Positions 1 through 4,682 are shown, counted from the first letter of the stretch. The stretch is DNA of 8,065 nucleotides from an uncultured Nitrososphaera sp. (GCA_946480575.1 CAMLKF010000072.1:1-8065), one strand, 5' to 3'. The notes: generated from the sequence alone by a model not told the origin. A program made the numbers and translations.

Positions 1-35
1 GAACCCACGTGTCCTTTCGGACATGGGATTAGCAA
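1..35. repeat. Attachment-site repeat, left copy (attL-like)
   Basis: These 35 bases are identical to 3513-3547. In tRNA terms they run (on the opposite strand) from the anticodon loop through the variable arm to the first bases of the T-loop. Downstream identity stops at base 36 (gcagcc against tcccac). The upstream limit cannot be seen because the repeat starts at the window edge, so its true length is at least 35 bp. Confidence 0.85.
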
Positions 36-202
36 GCAGCCTGCCTGTTGATTTTGATGGATTTGCAAAGTACCTTGAAAAAGAGCGCAAGCGCAATTGG
101 AAGCAAATCCTGTGCTACGCTCAAAACTATGCGCATGTCCTTACAACCGGCTCTGGCAAAGACCTGCTCACACTATCTAGCTCCCGGCGCAAGCACGCAA
201 TG
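2..202 (+). pseudogene. Tyrosine integrase, N-terminal domain fragment
   Basis: The frame from base 2 reads through the attachment repeat (NPRVLSDMGLA) into a segment containing FAKYLEKERKR, CYAQNYAHVL and DLLTLSSSRRKHAME. I recognise this as the N-terminal SAM-like core-binding domain that precedes the catalytic domain in thaumarchaeal tyrosine recombinases. In the full family this region leads into the Arg..His-x-x-Arg..Tyr catalytic domain, which is absent: after KHAME the sequence changes to an unrelated helix-turn-helix protein. The fragment therefore has no recombinase activity of its own. Its first usable ATG is at 23, inside the repeat; the frame is also open to the window edge, so the true start may be upstream. 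Recognition is from memory of the family, not a search. Confidence 0.6.
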
Positions 203-724
203 GAAGAGCCGTCATCAGGACCATCAAGACCAGTAGCAGAGTTGAGAAAGGTTCAGACAATAGCTGCTATCAGGCGAATGATTGTGGCAGGTTACTCAAA
301 TTCCGAGATAATGGAGCAGCTAAGCATCTCTGAGCGGACGCTCTACCGTCGTCTTGCAGAGGCTGTAGATTCAGATTGGCAGCGGCTAAAGGAAAAGGAC
401 AGCTCTGACGAGCTGGCGCTGCAGATAGGCATACTTGAAGACCGGCTGAACGCTGCATACAGACGACTGGTGGCAATTGCTACCTCGCCCAAGACTTCTG
501 CAAGGGTAAAGGTTGAAGCCGAGTGCCTTGCTGCTCACTGCGCAGTGGCGATACCGCAAGTTGCCGTTGCTGGACCCTTGATGATACGACGGCTGACAAA
601 GGAGCTTGAGCTTGATATCTCACACTTTGGCGAGCCGTTCGGTGCTGACGAAGCGGATATCGATTCTGCAGATAGAATTAAACTTGCAAAGCATGTAGTA
701 AATAGAGCCTCAGAATTTTGGTAG
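23..724 (+). CDS. Chimeric ORF: integrase N-terminus fused to a helix-turn-helix protein
   Basis: The product is 233 residues if started at ATG 23. Residues 1-60 look like an integrase core-binding domain. From about residue 61 the protein is different: a proline/serine linker, a helix-turn-helix at about 92-113 (SNSEIMEQLSISERTLYRRL), then charged, probably coiled-coil helices (about 115-150) and an acidic tail. The helix-turn-helix resembles those in transposon or phage DNA-binding proteins and in the small-terminase type of fold; I cannot assign a family. An ATG at 200 (MEEPSSG) would give a 174-residue protein made only of the second part and is an equally good start. No TATA box or ribosome site decides between them. 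DNA binding is inferred; the target is unknown. The joint probably reflects a deletion or recombination inside the element. Confidence 0.55.
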   Translation: MGLASSLPVDFDGFAKYLEKERKRNWKQILCYAQNYAHVLTTGSGKDLLTLSSSRRKHAMEEPSSGPSRPVAELRKVQTIAAIRRMIVAGYSNSEIMEQLSISERTLYRRLAEAVDSDWQRLKEKDSSDELALQIGILEDRLNAAYRRLVAIATSPKTSARVKVEAECLAAHCAVAIPQVAVAGPLMIRRLTKELELDISHFGEPFGADEADIDSADRIKLAKHVVNRASEFW

Positions 725-773
725 CACACGACCAGCCAAATATCGCTAGCGGTATTAATAAATAAGCTGATGA

Positions 774-1133
774 TTAGACCAGAAGGAAAAGTCAGGCAAG
801 CCAAAAGCGATTATTCATGATGGTTTGCTTTCGTACGATGAAGCATTCCAAAAGGAATACTATACAATGAAGAATTCACGTGTAAAGAACATTCGCAGCA
901 TATCAGTTAGAAACGAAGGTCTGAACTCTAGAGTTGAAAGGCTCAATGGCACTATGAGAGATAGGGAAAAAGTAATGCGCGACATGCACTCCAAGGAATC
1001 TGCACAAAAGATAATCGAAGCCATGAGGATTCATTACAATTATTGCAGAGAGCTTTCTCAACTTGGAAAGATTCCAGCAGAACAAGCTGGTATCAGGTTA
1101 GGCTTGGAAGGAAACAAGATTTTGAATCATTGA
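774..1133 (+). pseudogene. DDE transposase, C-terminal fragment
   Basis: From the stop at 771-773 the frame is open without an ATG and begins LDQKEKSGKPKAIIHDGLLSYDEAF. It continues to NSRVERLNGTMRDREKVMR and ends GKIPAEQAGIRLGLEG. These match the usual end of rve-like DDE transposases: the second catalytic Asp (in IIHDG) and the catalytic Glu (in the N-x-x-VERLNGT motif) are present, followed by the conserved RDREKVMR helix. The N-terminal DNA-binding domain and the first catalytic Asp are missing, so roughly the last third of a protein of about 330 residues remains. A TTG at 825 could start translation, but the product would be inactive. The upstream break (about 725-773) lies directly against the end of the helix-turn-helix ORF. 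It is a relic of an insertion sequence inside the element. Confidence 0.75.
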
Positions 1134-1159
1134 TTCGCATGGCTAGCATCAATGAATCA
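1123..1159. repeat. Imperfect inverted repeat after the transposase relic
   Basis: Bases 1123-1134 (tgaatcattgat) and 1148-1159 (atcaatgaatca) are inverted repeats with 11 of 12 pairs and a 13-base spacer. The first arm contains the transposase stop codon. No T-run follows. It could be an end of the insertion sequence or an RNA hairpin at the mRNA end. Confidence 0.45.
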
Positions 1160-1201
1160 GATAAGTCAAAATAGTTCGCTGCGTTACACGCTGCATGAGG
1201 C

Positions 1202-1798
1202 TTGGATTTTCTCGCCATTATCGGTATTGGTGTCGCTGCATTTGCTGCCACTGATATCGACGACCTCTTCGTGCTGATGCTTTTCTTTTCATATCCTACT
1301 TACAAAGCCCCCCAAGTCATTACTGGACAATATCTTGGAATTGGGGTGCTGGTATCTGTTGGTATTGTAGGCTCGCTCATTGCGTTGGTCGTACCTGCCA
1401 CGATTGTCGGACTAATGGGCTTGCTACCTATCACAATTGGCATTAAGAAGCTTCTCGACTTGCGCAAACATGAAGATAATGAAATGCCGAAGAATTTGCA
1501 GAGTAATCGAAGCTCATACTTGCGCTTTCTGACAGTGGCAGGGGTGACAATTGCAAATGGCGGAGACAATATCGGAATTTACGTGCCGCTATTTGCAAGT
1601 AGCAGTACACTAGCCGAGATAATCACGCTAGTAGCGATATTTTTGGCGGTCACAGCAGTTTGGTGTGCACTTGCATACTACCTTGTCAACCATCGGCTTA
1701 TCGCTACCCGCCTCAGGCGCGTAGGTCATATCGTGCTGCCTTTTGTGCTTATTGGGCTTGATGCGTATATCCTAGCGAATGCCTTCTTGCTTGTGTAA
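1202..1798 (+). CDS. cadD: CadD-type cadmium resistance transporter
   Basis: The product is a 198-residue, very hydrophobic protein with five or so membrane segments. It carries the features of the CadD family (cadmium resistance transporter): a first helix ending in T-D-I-D-D at residues 17-21, a LPITIGIKKL motif at about 75-84, a charged cytoplasmic loop (about 86-105), ANGGDNIGIYVP at about 118-129 and a last helix with LDAYIL. Family length is about 200 residues, so the gene is complete. Family members export or tolerate Cd(II) and sometimes other divalent metals; substrate here is inferred. The start is TTG 1202, because an in-frame TGA lies at 1196-1198 and the family N-terminus aligns there; a GAGG at 1197-1200 is too close to be a normal ribosome site, so translation may be leaderless. 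It is convergent with the cysteine-rich membrane protein gene and is the clearest cargo of the element. Confidence 0.85.
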   Translation: MDFLAIIGIGVAAFAATDIDDLFVLMLFFSYPTYKAPQVITGQYLGIGVLVSVGIVGSLIALVVPATIVGLMGLLPITIGIKKLLDLRKHEDNEMPKNLQSNRSSYLRFLTVAGVTIANGGDNIGIYVPLFASSSTLAEIITLVAIFLAVTAVWCALAYYLVNHRLIATRLRRVGHIVLPFVLIGLDAYILANAFLLV

Positions 1799-1865
1799 GC
1801 ATCAGCCGAAATGCAACGCGCCCCGAAATCAGTCGAATACCCACTAGAACTTGATGATAATTACT

Positions 1866-1934
1866 GTTGCAAATTCGGTGGTTTTCCTCTAGTGTTGCAG
1901 CTCGGTTGTTTTCGTTGCAGCACGGTGGCTATTG
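1866..1934. repeat. Three imperfect direct repeats between convergent genes
   Basis: Three copies of a roughly 21-base unit start at 1866, 1894 and 1914. Each begins gttgca and continues to a tcgg or acgg; the first two also share a g-gttttc end. The last copy runs into the 3' end of the minus-strand gene. The T-rich parts (gttttc) could act as archaeal terminators for cadD; the repeated form is not explained by that. Confidence 0.4.
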
Positions 1935-2699
1935 AATCGCCTTAGCAGCCTTCAGCTTTCTGTATGCTTCTGGCGCAACTACCATGAACGCACCAGCTAA
2001 CAATGCCAAAGGAACTGACAGCAAGAGCGAATATTGATAGAATATCAGGTCAACCGTTTCAGCCGTCAAGATACATGCACTCTCGGCAGTTACCAAAATG
2101 TAAAGACTCATTTTTAGAATATACTTCAAGTTTGGCTGCTTGTGCAGTTGCGGCATCTTTGCAATGCCTAGTGCAAAGTTTCTGAAAGTAGTCTTAAGAT
2201 TGGGGATGAACCCTGTTCCCGCGCCTTGCTCCAAGACAGAGCAGCAGCTATCAATCTTTTTGCTTGAGCTATAATTATATCTACCAAGTATTGCAGCAAA
2301 GGTGGTAAATCCTGCAAGAGCATAACCCATTGCATAGGCTATCGGTATTCCAACGAGATTAAAGCCAAACAAGTAAAGACCGGTATTTTCGCCAATTTCG
2401 GCAGCGGCAATACATAGAATTTCAATCCCTAATGCAGCCGCGTATAATGCATTGGCATGTTTGAAGAACTCTAGCAAACCAGATTTTGGTATTGTCTTTT
2501 GATTCACACTGTCTTTATTGCAGACACCCGAAGCGCAGCAATCATCATTCAAAGCCAATTTGACCATCGATACTGATTTACTATTGTAAATAATAGTACA
2601 GCAGCAAACTTCTTTTGTGCAAGAGGCGCAGCGTTGAGATGGCTCTATCTTCATGCAGTCCTGCGGAGCGCACTGGCATTCTGCGCATTTGATAGACAT
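1929..2699 (-). CDS. Cysteine-rich membrane protein with duplicated E-x-x-C-I-x-x-A-E motif; putative metal handling
   Basis: I do not recognise the family. The 256-residue product has a soluble N-terminus of about 65 residues with 12 cysteines: C5-x-x-C8-x-C10, C15, C24-x-x-C27, C32-C33-C34, C54-C55, C60. Hydrophobic segments follow at about 84-102, 108-138, 193-215 and 222-243, with a central loop containing C152-C153. The two membrane halves each hold the same pattern: E93-x-x-C96-I-x-x-A-E101 and E206-x-x-C209-I-x-x-A-E214. This suggests an internal duplication, as in many small transporters, with membrane-embedded Glu and Cys that could bind soft metal ions. Together with convergent cadD, a role in cadmium, copper, zinc or mercury binding or transport is a reasonable inference, not a demonstrated one. 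The start is ATG 2699; a TATA-like box 30 bases upstream supports it and implies a near-leaderless mRNA. Confidence 0.7.
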   Translation of the reverse strand: MSIKCAECQCAPQDCMKIEPSQRCASCTKEVCCCTIIYNSKSVSMVKLALNDDCCASGVCNKDSVNQKTIPKSGLLEFFKHANALYAAALGIEILCIAAAEIGENTGLYLFGFNLVGIPIAYAMGYALAGFTTFAAILGRYNYSSSKKIDSCCSVLEQGAGTGFIPNLKTTFRNFALGIAKMPQLHKQPNLKYILKMSLYILVTAESACILTAETVDLIFYQYSLLLSVPLALLAGAFMVVAPEAYRKLKAAKAIQ

Positions 2700-2728
2700 T
2701 GAGACAACAGTGGGAATGACATTTTTGG

Positions 2729-2736
2729 TATTAAAA
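2729..2736 (-). promoter_or_regulatory. TATA-like box for the cysteine-rich membrane protein gene
   Basis: On the minus strand this reads TTTTAATA, centred about 33 bases before ATG 2699. With the usual archaeal spacing of about 26 bases, transcription would begin near 2706, leaving a leader of only a few bases. Confidence 0.45.
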
Positions 2737-2945
2737 CCTGCTTCATGTCATCCTTATCCAGCAGCTATCCTTTCCATTTCCTAGCCACTTGAATCCTTGC
2801 ACAGCATATACTGAGCGCCAATGATGGCAGTGAAGGCAATGAAGGATTTCAAAGGCTGCCGATAATTTTATCCATTTGAAAGAACACAAACGCTTAGCTT
2901 AGTTCACTAAACACAATTTCAAAATCTACGTCGAACACATTATTA
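2737..2945. other. Stretch without recognisable genes
   Basis: Both strands are broken by stops in every frame and no RNA gene, long repeat or recognisable protein fragment stands out. It is probably decayed element DNA. Confidence 0.5.
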
Positions 2946-3119
2946 TTAGTAATACCCGTAATTGGTTCTAAATGACTTACAGTGGATATAGATATAGTCG
3001 CCGTCCTCAATGTTGAAACCTTCTTGAGGAGCTCCGCTATTCGCCGCTACTGTACCTACGGTCTCTATCCTTCTTGTTACTCCACAAGGATAGTCCTCCT
3101 TGCAGCCTTCATTACCCAC
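2946..3119 (-). CDS. Possible 57-residue small protein
   Basis: A minus-strand frame from GTG 3119 to TAA 2946 gives 57 residues, polar and acidic, including GNEGCKEDYPCG, EGFNIEDGDYIYIHCK and a YGYY end. Composition (few stop-like biases, alternating acidic and hydrophobic residues, three cysteines) looks more like real protein than shadow sequence, but there is no ATG, no family match that I know, and the frame continues upstream without a start for 10 more codons. It may be the 3' end of a broken gene. It lies head to head with the ORF at 3167. Confidence 0.25.
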   Translation of the reverse strand: MGNEGCKEDYPCGVTRRIETVGTVAANSGAPQEGFNIEDGDYIYIHCKSFRTNYGYY

Positions 3120-3131
3120 ACTGCCTTCATT

Positions 3132-3142
3132 ATTTATTAAAA
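3132..3142 (+). promoter_or_regulatory. AT-rich promoter-like segment upstream of the ORF at 3167
   Basis: The sequence atttattaaaa lies about 25-35 bases before ATG 3167, the distance expected for a TATA box of a leaderless archaeal mRNA. The same AT-rich block could serve the minus-strand small ORF. Confidence 0.45.
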
Positions 3143-3166
3143 AAGCTAAATACCGCTATAATCACT

Positions 3167-3544
3167 ATGGATTCTATGGTCGAGAATCATTCGGCTCTTT
3201 TAACAAAGACAGAGATTCAATGGTTGCTTGGCAATGTGCAGCCTTCTAGAGGTTATGAACGCAAAATTAGGTATTCAATAAATAGAAAAATTACAACATT
3301 GACAAAACTGGAATTACCGTTGCTTGCAAGGAGGGGATTCAATGTTACCATTCACTGTAACAGCGTTACCGCCCGTAGTAACGCGCCGCGGGGGGTCGGC
3401 GGCGGCCGCAGTAGGGTGTGGGGGTTGCTAATCCTGCCGGGGAAGTTCACTATATTCGAGAAGAAGATGGCGCGGGGAGTGGGACTTTCGTGCCGCCTTC
3501 CGGCAGCATTTCGAACCCACGTGTCCTTTCGGACATGGGATTAG
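3167..3544 (+). CDS. Small basic ORF preceding the attachment site; C-terminus encoded by tRNA-like DNA
   Basis: From ATG 3167 the product is 125 residues. The first 70 or so look protein-like: LTKTEIQWLLGN, SRGYERKIRYSINRKITTL and KLELPLLARRGF suggest a short helical, basic domain. It recalls small ORFs that precede integrase genes in thaumarchaeal elements, though I cannot confirm this. The remainder, from about residue 74, is encoded by a GC-rich tRNA-Ser-like relic and then by the antisense of the real tRNA-Ser, and ends at a TAG inside the attachment repeat; this part is probably not under selection as protein. In the circular form of the element the ORF would lie just upstream of the integrase frame. 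ATG 3167 is preferred over an in-frame TTG at 3074 because of the TATA-like box at 3132-3142. Confidence 0.5.
   Translation: MDSMVENHSALLTKTEIQWLLGNVQPSRGYERKIRYSINRKITTLTKLELPLLARRGFNVTIHCNSVTARSNAPRGVGGGRSRVWGLLILPGKFTIFEKKMARGVGLSCRLPAAFRTHVSFRTWD
3388..3434 (+). pseudogene. tRNA-Ser(GCU) 5'-half relic, inverted relative to the intact tRNA
   Basis: Read on the plus strand, this segment shares ordered blocks with the 5' half of the minus-strand tRNA-Ser: GCGGGGG at the acceptor position, TCG, GTAGGGTGTGGG (GTAGGGCGTGGG in the tRNA) and TTGCTAATCC, the anticodon loop plus stem. It is about 5 bases longer, the D-arm is rewritten as GC-rich sequence, and the anticodon stem no longer pairs (GGGGG against TCCTG). 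A 3' half is doubtful; only scattered similarity (such as ATTCGAG near 3454) is seen. It is therefore a decayed tRNA copy, not a functional gene, in inverted orientation about 100 bases from the intact gene. Confidence 0.6.
3485..3509 (-). other. tRNA intron between positions 59 and 60, with a perfect bulge-helix-bulge
   Basis: The 25 bases interrupt the T-loop after TTCGAA and before T60. The precursor folds into a canonical motif: T-stem GTGGG/CCCAC, a 3-base bulge AGT, a 4-bp central helix TTCG/CGAA, a 3-base bulge AAA, then a 7-bp helix TGCTGCC/GGCGGCA closed by a GGAA loop. Cleavage after the second base of each bulge removes exactly 25 bases and restores a 7-base T-loop TTCGAAT. This fits the substrate of the archaeal tRNA-splicing endonuclease at a non-canonical position. 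Confidence 0.88.
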
Positions 3545-3547
3545 CAA
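3513..3547. repeat. Attachment-site repeat, right copy (attR-like, within tRNA-Ser)
   Basis: Identical to 1-35. It covers tRNA positions from the anticodon loop to C56 of the T-loop. Its left edge lies 3 bases from the intron boundary, but because the other copy is cut by the window edge it is unknown whether the identity extends across the intron. Confidence 0.85.
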
Positions 3548-3681
3548 TCCCACGCCCTACCAGGCTAGGCGACCCCCGCCCGCACCTAAAGCAGTTGCAA
3601 CTCACATTATATTAATCATAACAAGCGCTCTGTTCTGCGATAGCGGGAACGCATTTGTAAAATTTACAGACTTTAAAAAGA

Positions 3682-3690
3682 TTATATAAT
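3682..3690 (+). promoter_or_regulatory. TATA box for the gene at 3717
   Basis: The sequence ttatataat preceded by a purine-rich aaaaag (3675-3680, BRE-like) is a good archaeal core promoter. The predicted transcription start near 3712 leaves a leader of about 5 bases before the TTG start. Confidence 0.65.
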
Positions 3691-3716
3691 ATTCATGATG
3701 CATCGGTACAACATCT

Positions 3717-4157
3717 TTGAACCTTAAGGAAGCAAATGAAGTCTTTCGCCGGGCAATAATCAAGGCTTACTTTGAACCCGAACTCCTGAGAATGGACTAC
3801 CGCAAATCAAGTGTCAAGCACCCAAACATTTCTGATGCCGGCCTCACAATTGAAGATATCCTTCACGTTTACTTTGACGTTTACACTGGCAACGACTACC
3901 CTGACGGCGACGAGTGGTTCAGCGTTGAGTATTTGTTGCCATACAGCGTAAAGCTGCCAGACGGGCTGAAGGGGCCTGACTATTTCACCACCATATCGGT
4001 CTCAGAGGGCAAGCACTACTGGCGCCACCGTGAGCTGGTGCGGTTCAAGTACGGCAAGTCAAAAAAGCTGGCCGAGTCGCTCCAGTTCATCGACAAGAAA
4101 TACAAGGAGCTGAGCAAGTCAATTCATGATTCTCCAATTGTTGACCAGCTCAAGTAA
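3717..4157 (+). CDS. Conserved-looking protein of unknown function, 146 residues
   Basis: No family recognised. The product is soluble, with no signal peptide or membrane segment. It begins with an amphipathic helix (LKEANEVFRRAIIKAYF), has an acidic, aromatic middle (YFDVYTGNDYPDGDEWFSVEYLLP, with residues about 52-75) and ends in a basic helical tail (KSKKLAESLQFIDKKYKELSK). Codon use is regular and the strong TATA box supports expression. The start must be TTG 3717 or nearby: an in-frame TGA lies at 3696-3698 and there is no ATG between. It is the first gene to the right of the tRNA, transcribed away from it, and is convergent with the next gene with only 9 bases between stops. It belongs to chromosomal backbone rather than the element. 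Confidence 0.75.
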   Translation: MNLKEANEVFRRAIIKAYFEPELLRMDYRKSSVKHPNISDAGLTIEDILHVYFDVYTGNDYPDGDEWFSVEYLLPYSVKLPDGLKGPDYFTTISVSEGKHYWRHRELVRFKYGKSKKLAESLQFIDKKYKELSKSIHDSPIVDQLK

Positions 4158-4171
4158 TAATGATCATTATT
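4156..4171. terminator. Perfect 16-base palindrome spanning two convergent stop codons
   Basis: The sequence aataatgatcattatt is self-complementary and contains both the TAA of the plus-strand gene (4155-4157, last two bases) and the TAA of the minus-strand gene (4167-4169). T-rich sequence follows on the plus strand (ttcgtttt). A shared bidirectional terminator is likely but not certain. Confidence 0.4.
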
Positions 4172-4682
4172 TCGTTTTCCACTCATTGTTCTTGAAAAAG
4201 TAGTTTCTGTCGCTGCTTTTTGCAACTGATGGGCTCCACTTGTAGCTGGCCTCGTCGTACGAGAACCACACCTCTTCTGTGTTAGGCGGTACCGACTTGA
4301 TTTGGAGCGGCACGACATCGACAAGGTATTCCAGCTTTTCTATGCCCATCTCAAACTGCCTGTCGCCCTTGTTGAGCAGCGGGAACACCACTGCGGGGCT
4401 GCCGGCGAACCTGATGAACGTCTTGACACCCTTTCTGCCGCGCCTGCGCTTGACGTCCTTTATCACGCCCTTTATCTTGAACCAGCTCTCCATCGTAAAC
4501 GTCTGGAAGAATGATTCGTCAAACGGCACCGGAAAGCCGACCTCGATCATGCTAACAAACTGCGGGTCGTCCGGCTGCAGCTGCTTTTCTTCTACTTCAA
4601 AGGAACGATTGAGCGTGTCGTAAATGATCTCGATCTCCCAGGACGATACGCCATAGTGGTAGAATGTGGCAGCCGACTCCAA
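4167..4682 (-). CDS. Conserved-looking protein of unknown function, 171 residues
   Basis: No family recognised. The product is soluble and rich in beta-type sequence, with many aromatics. A very basic loop sits in the middle (KDVKRRRGRKGVK, about residues 75-87) and is followed by FIRFAGSPAVVFPLL; the C-terminus is lysine- and asparagine-rich. The basic loop might touch nucleic acid, but that is speculation. The start is TTG 4682: the frame is open upstream to a stop at 4725-4727 but has no ATG or GTG, and a TATA-like box lies about 35 bases upstream. It follows the membrane-anchored protein gene on the same strand by 45 bases and may be partly cotranscribed with it. Confidence 0.7.
   Translation of the reverse strand: MESAATFYHYGVSSWEIEIIYDTLNRSFEVEEKQLQPDDPQFVSMIEVGFPVPFDESFFQTFTMESWFKIKGVIKDVKRRRGRKGVKTFIRFAGSPAVVFPLLNKGDRQFEMGIEKLEYLVDVVPLQIKSVPPNTEEVWFSYDEASYKWSPSVAKSSDRNYFFKNNEWKTK

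Larger units (their letters stand above)
1..3547. mobile_element. Decayed integrated element in tRNA-Ser(GCU), with metal-resistance cargo
   Basis: The interval is bounded by an exact 35-bp direct repeat (1-35 and 3513-3547); the right copy lies inside an intact tRNA-Ser gene. Inside are an integrase N-terminal fragment, a helix-turn-helix protein, a transposase remnant, a CadD transporter, a cysteine-rich membrane protein and small ORFs. This fits the known archaeal pattern in which a tyrosine integrase inserts an element into a tRNA gene and restores the tRNA with element-borne sequence. Here the tRNA 5' part (3548-3579) would be chromosomal and the 3' part (3471-3512) element-derived. No complete integrase or replication gene is visible, so it is probably immobile. 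The left boundary is uncertain because the repeat touches the window edge; the element could be one of several in tandem. Confidence 0.7.
3418..3547 (+). other. Frame that would join the integrase N-terminus across attP
   Basis: A frame opening at GTG 3418 (in-frame stop at 3412) runs through the antisense of the tRNA 3' end and enters the right attachment repeat as NPRVLSDMGLA, the same frame that carries the integrase domain after the left repeat. In an excised circle, where the two repeats merge, the frame would be continuous into FAKYLEKERKR. Possible starts are GTG 3418, GTG 3490 or ATG 3532. This is the arrangement known for SSV-type integrases, whose gene spans attP and is split on integration. 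Confidence 0.45.
3468..3579 (-). tRNA. tRNA-Ser(GCU) with a T-loop intron
   Basis: On the minus strand the gene starts at 3579. The acceptor arm GCGGGGG pairs with TCCCCGC (3472-3478), with a G-U at the last pair. The D-arm is GCCT-AGCCTGGTA-GGGC. The anticodon arm is TGGGA-TTGCTAA-TCCCA with anticodon GCT, reading AGC and AGU serine codons. A long variable arm (TGTCC-GAAA-GGACA) marks a class II tRNA, and the T-arm is GTGGG-TTCGAAT-CCCAC once a 25-base intron (3485-3509) is removed. The discriminator base is G (3471), as expected for serine tRNAs, and CCA is encoded at 3468-3470. The spliced tRNA is 87 bases with CCA. The gene contains the right attachment repeat and is the integration target of the element. 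Confidence 0.92.

Noticed and set aside
1866..1934. CRISPR array
   Set aside because: Only three imperfect short units with unequal spacing, no spacers of uniform length and no cas genes nearby.
1929..2699. Assignment of the Cys-rich protein to the TMEM165/UPF0016 family from the A-E-I-G-E-N-T segment
   Set aside because: The family signature is E-x-G-D-K/R-T/S; here the Asp and Lys are missing and the second half does not carry it, so the likeness is too weak.
3418..3615. Independent 65-residue gene in the plus strand
   Set aside because: After the att repeat it only reads antisense tRNA and intergenic sequence; its interest is as the attP-spanning part of an integrase frame, not as a gene in the integrated state.
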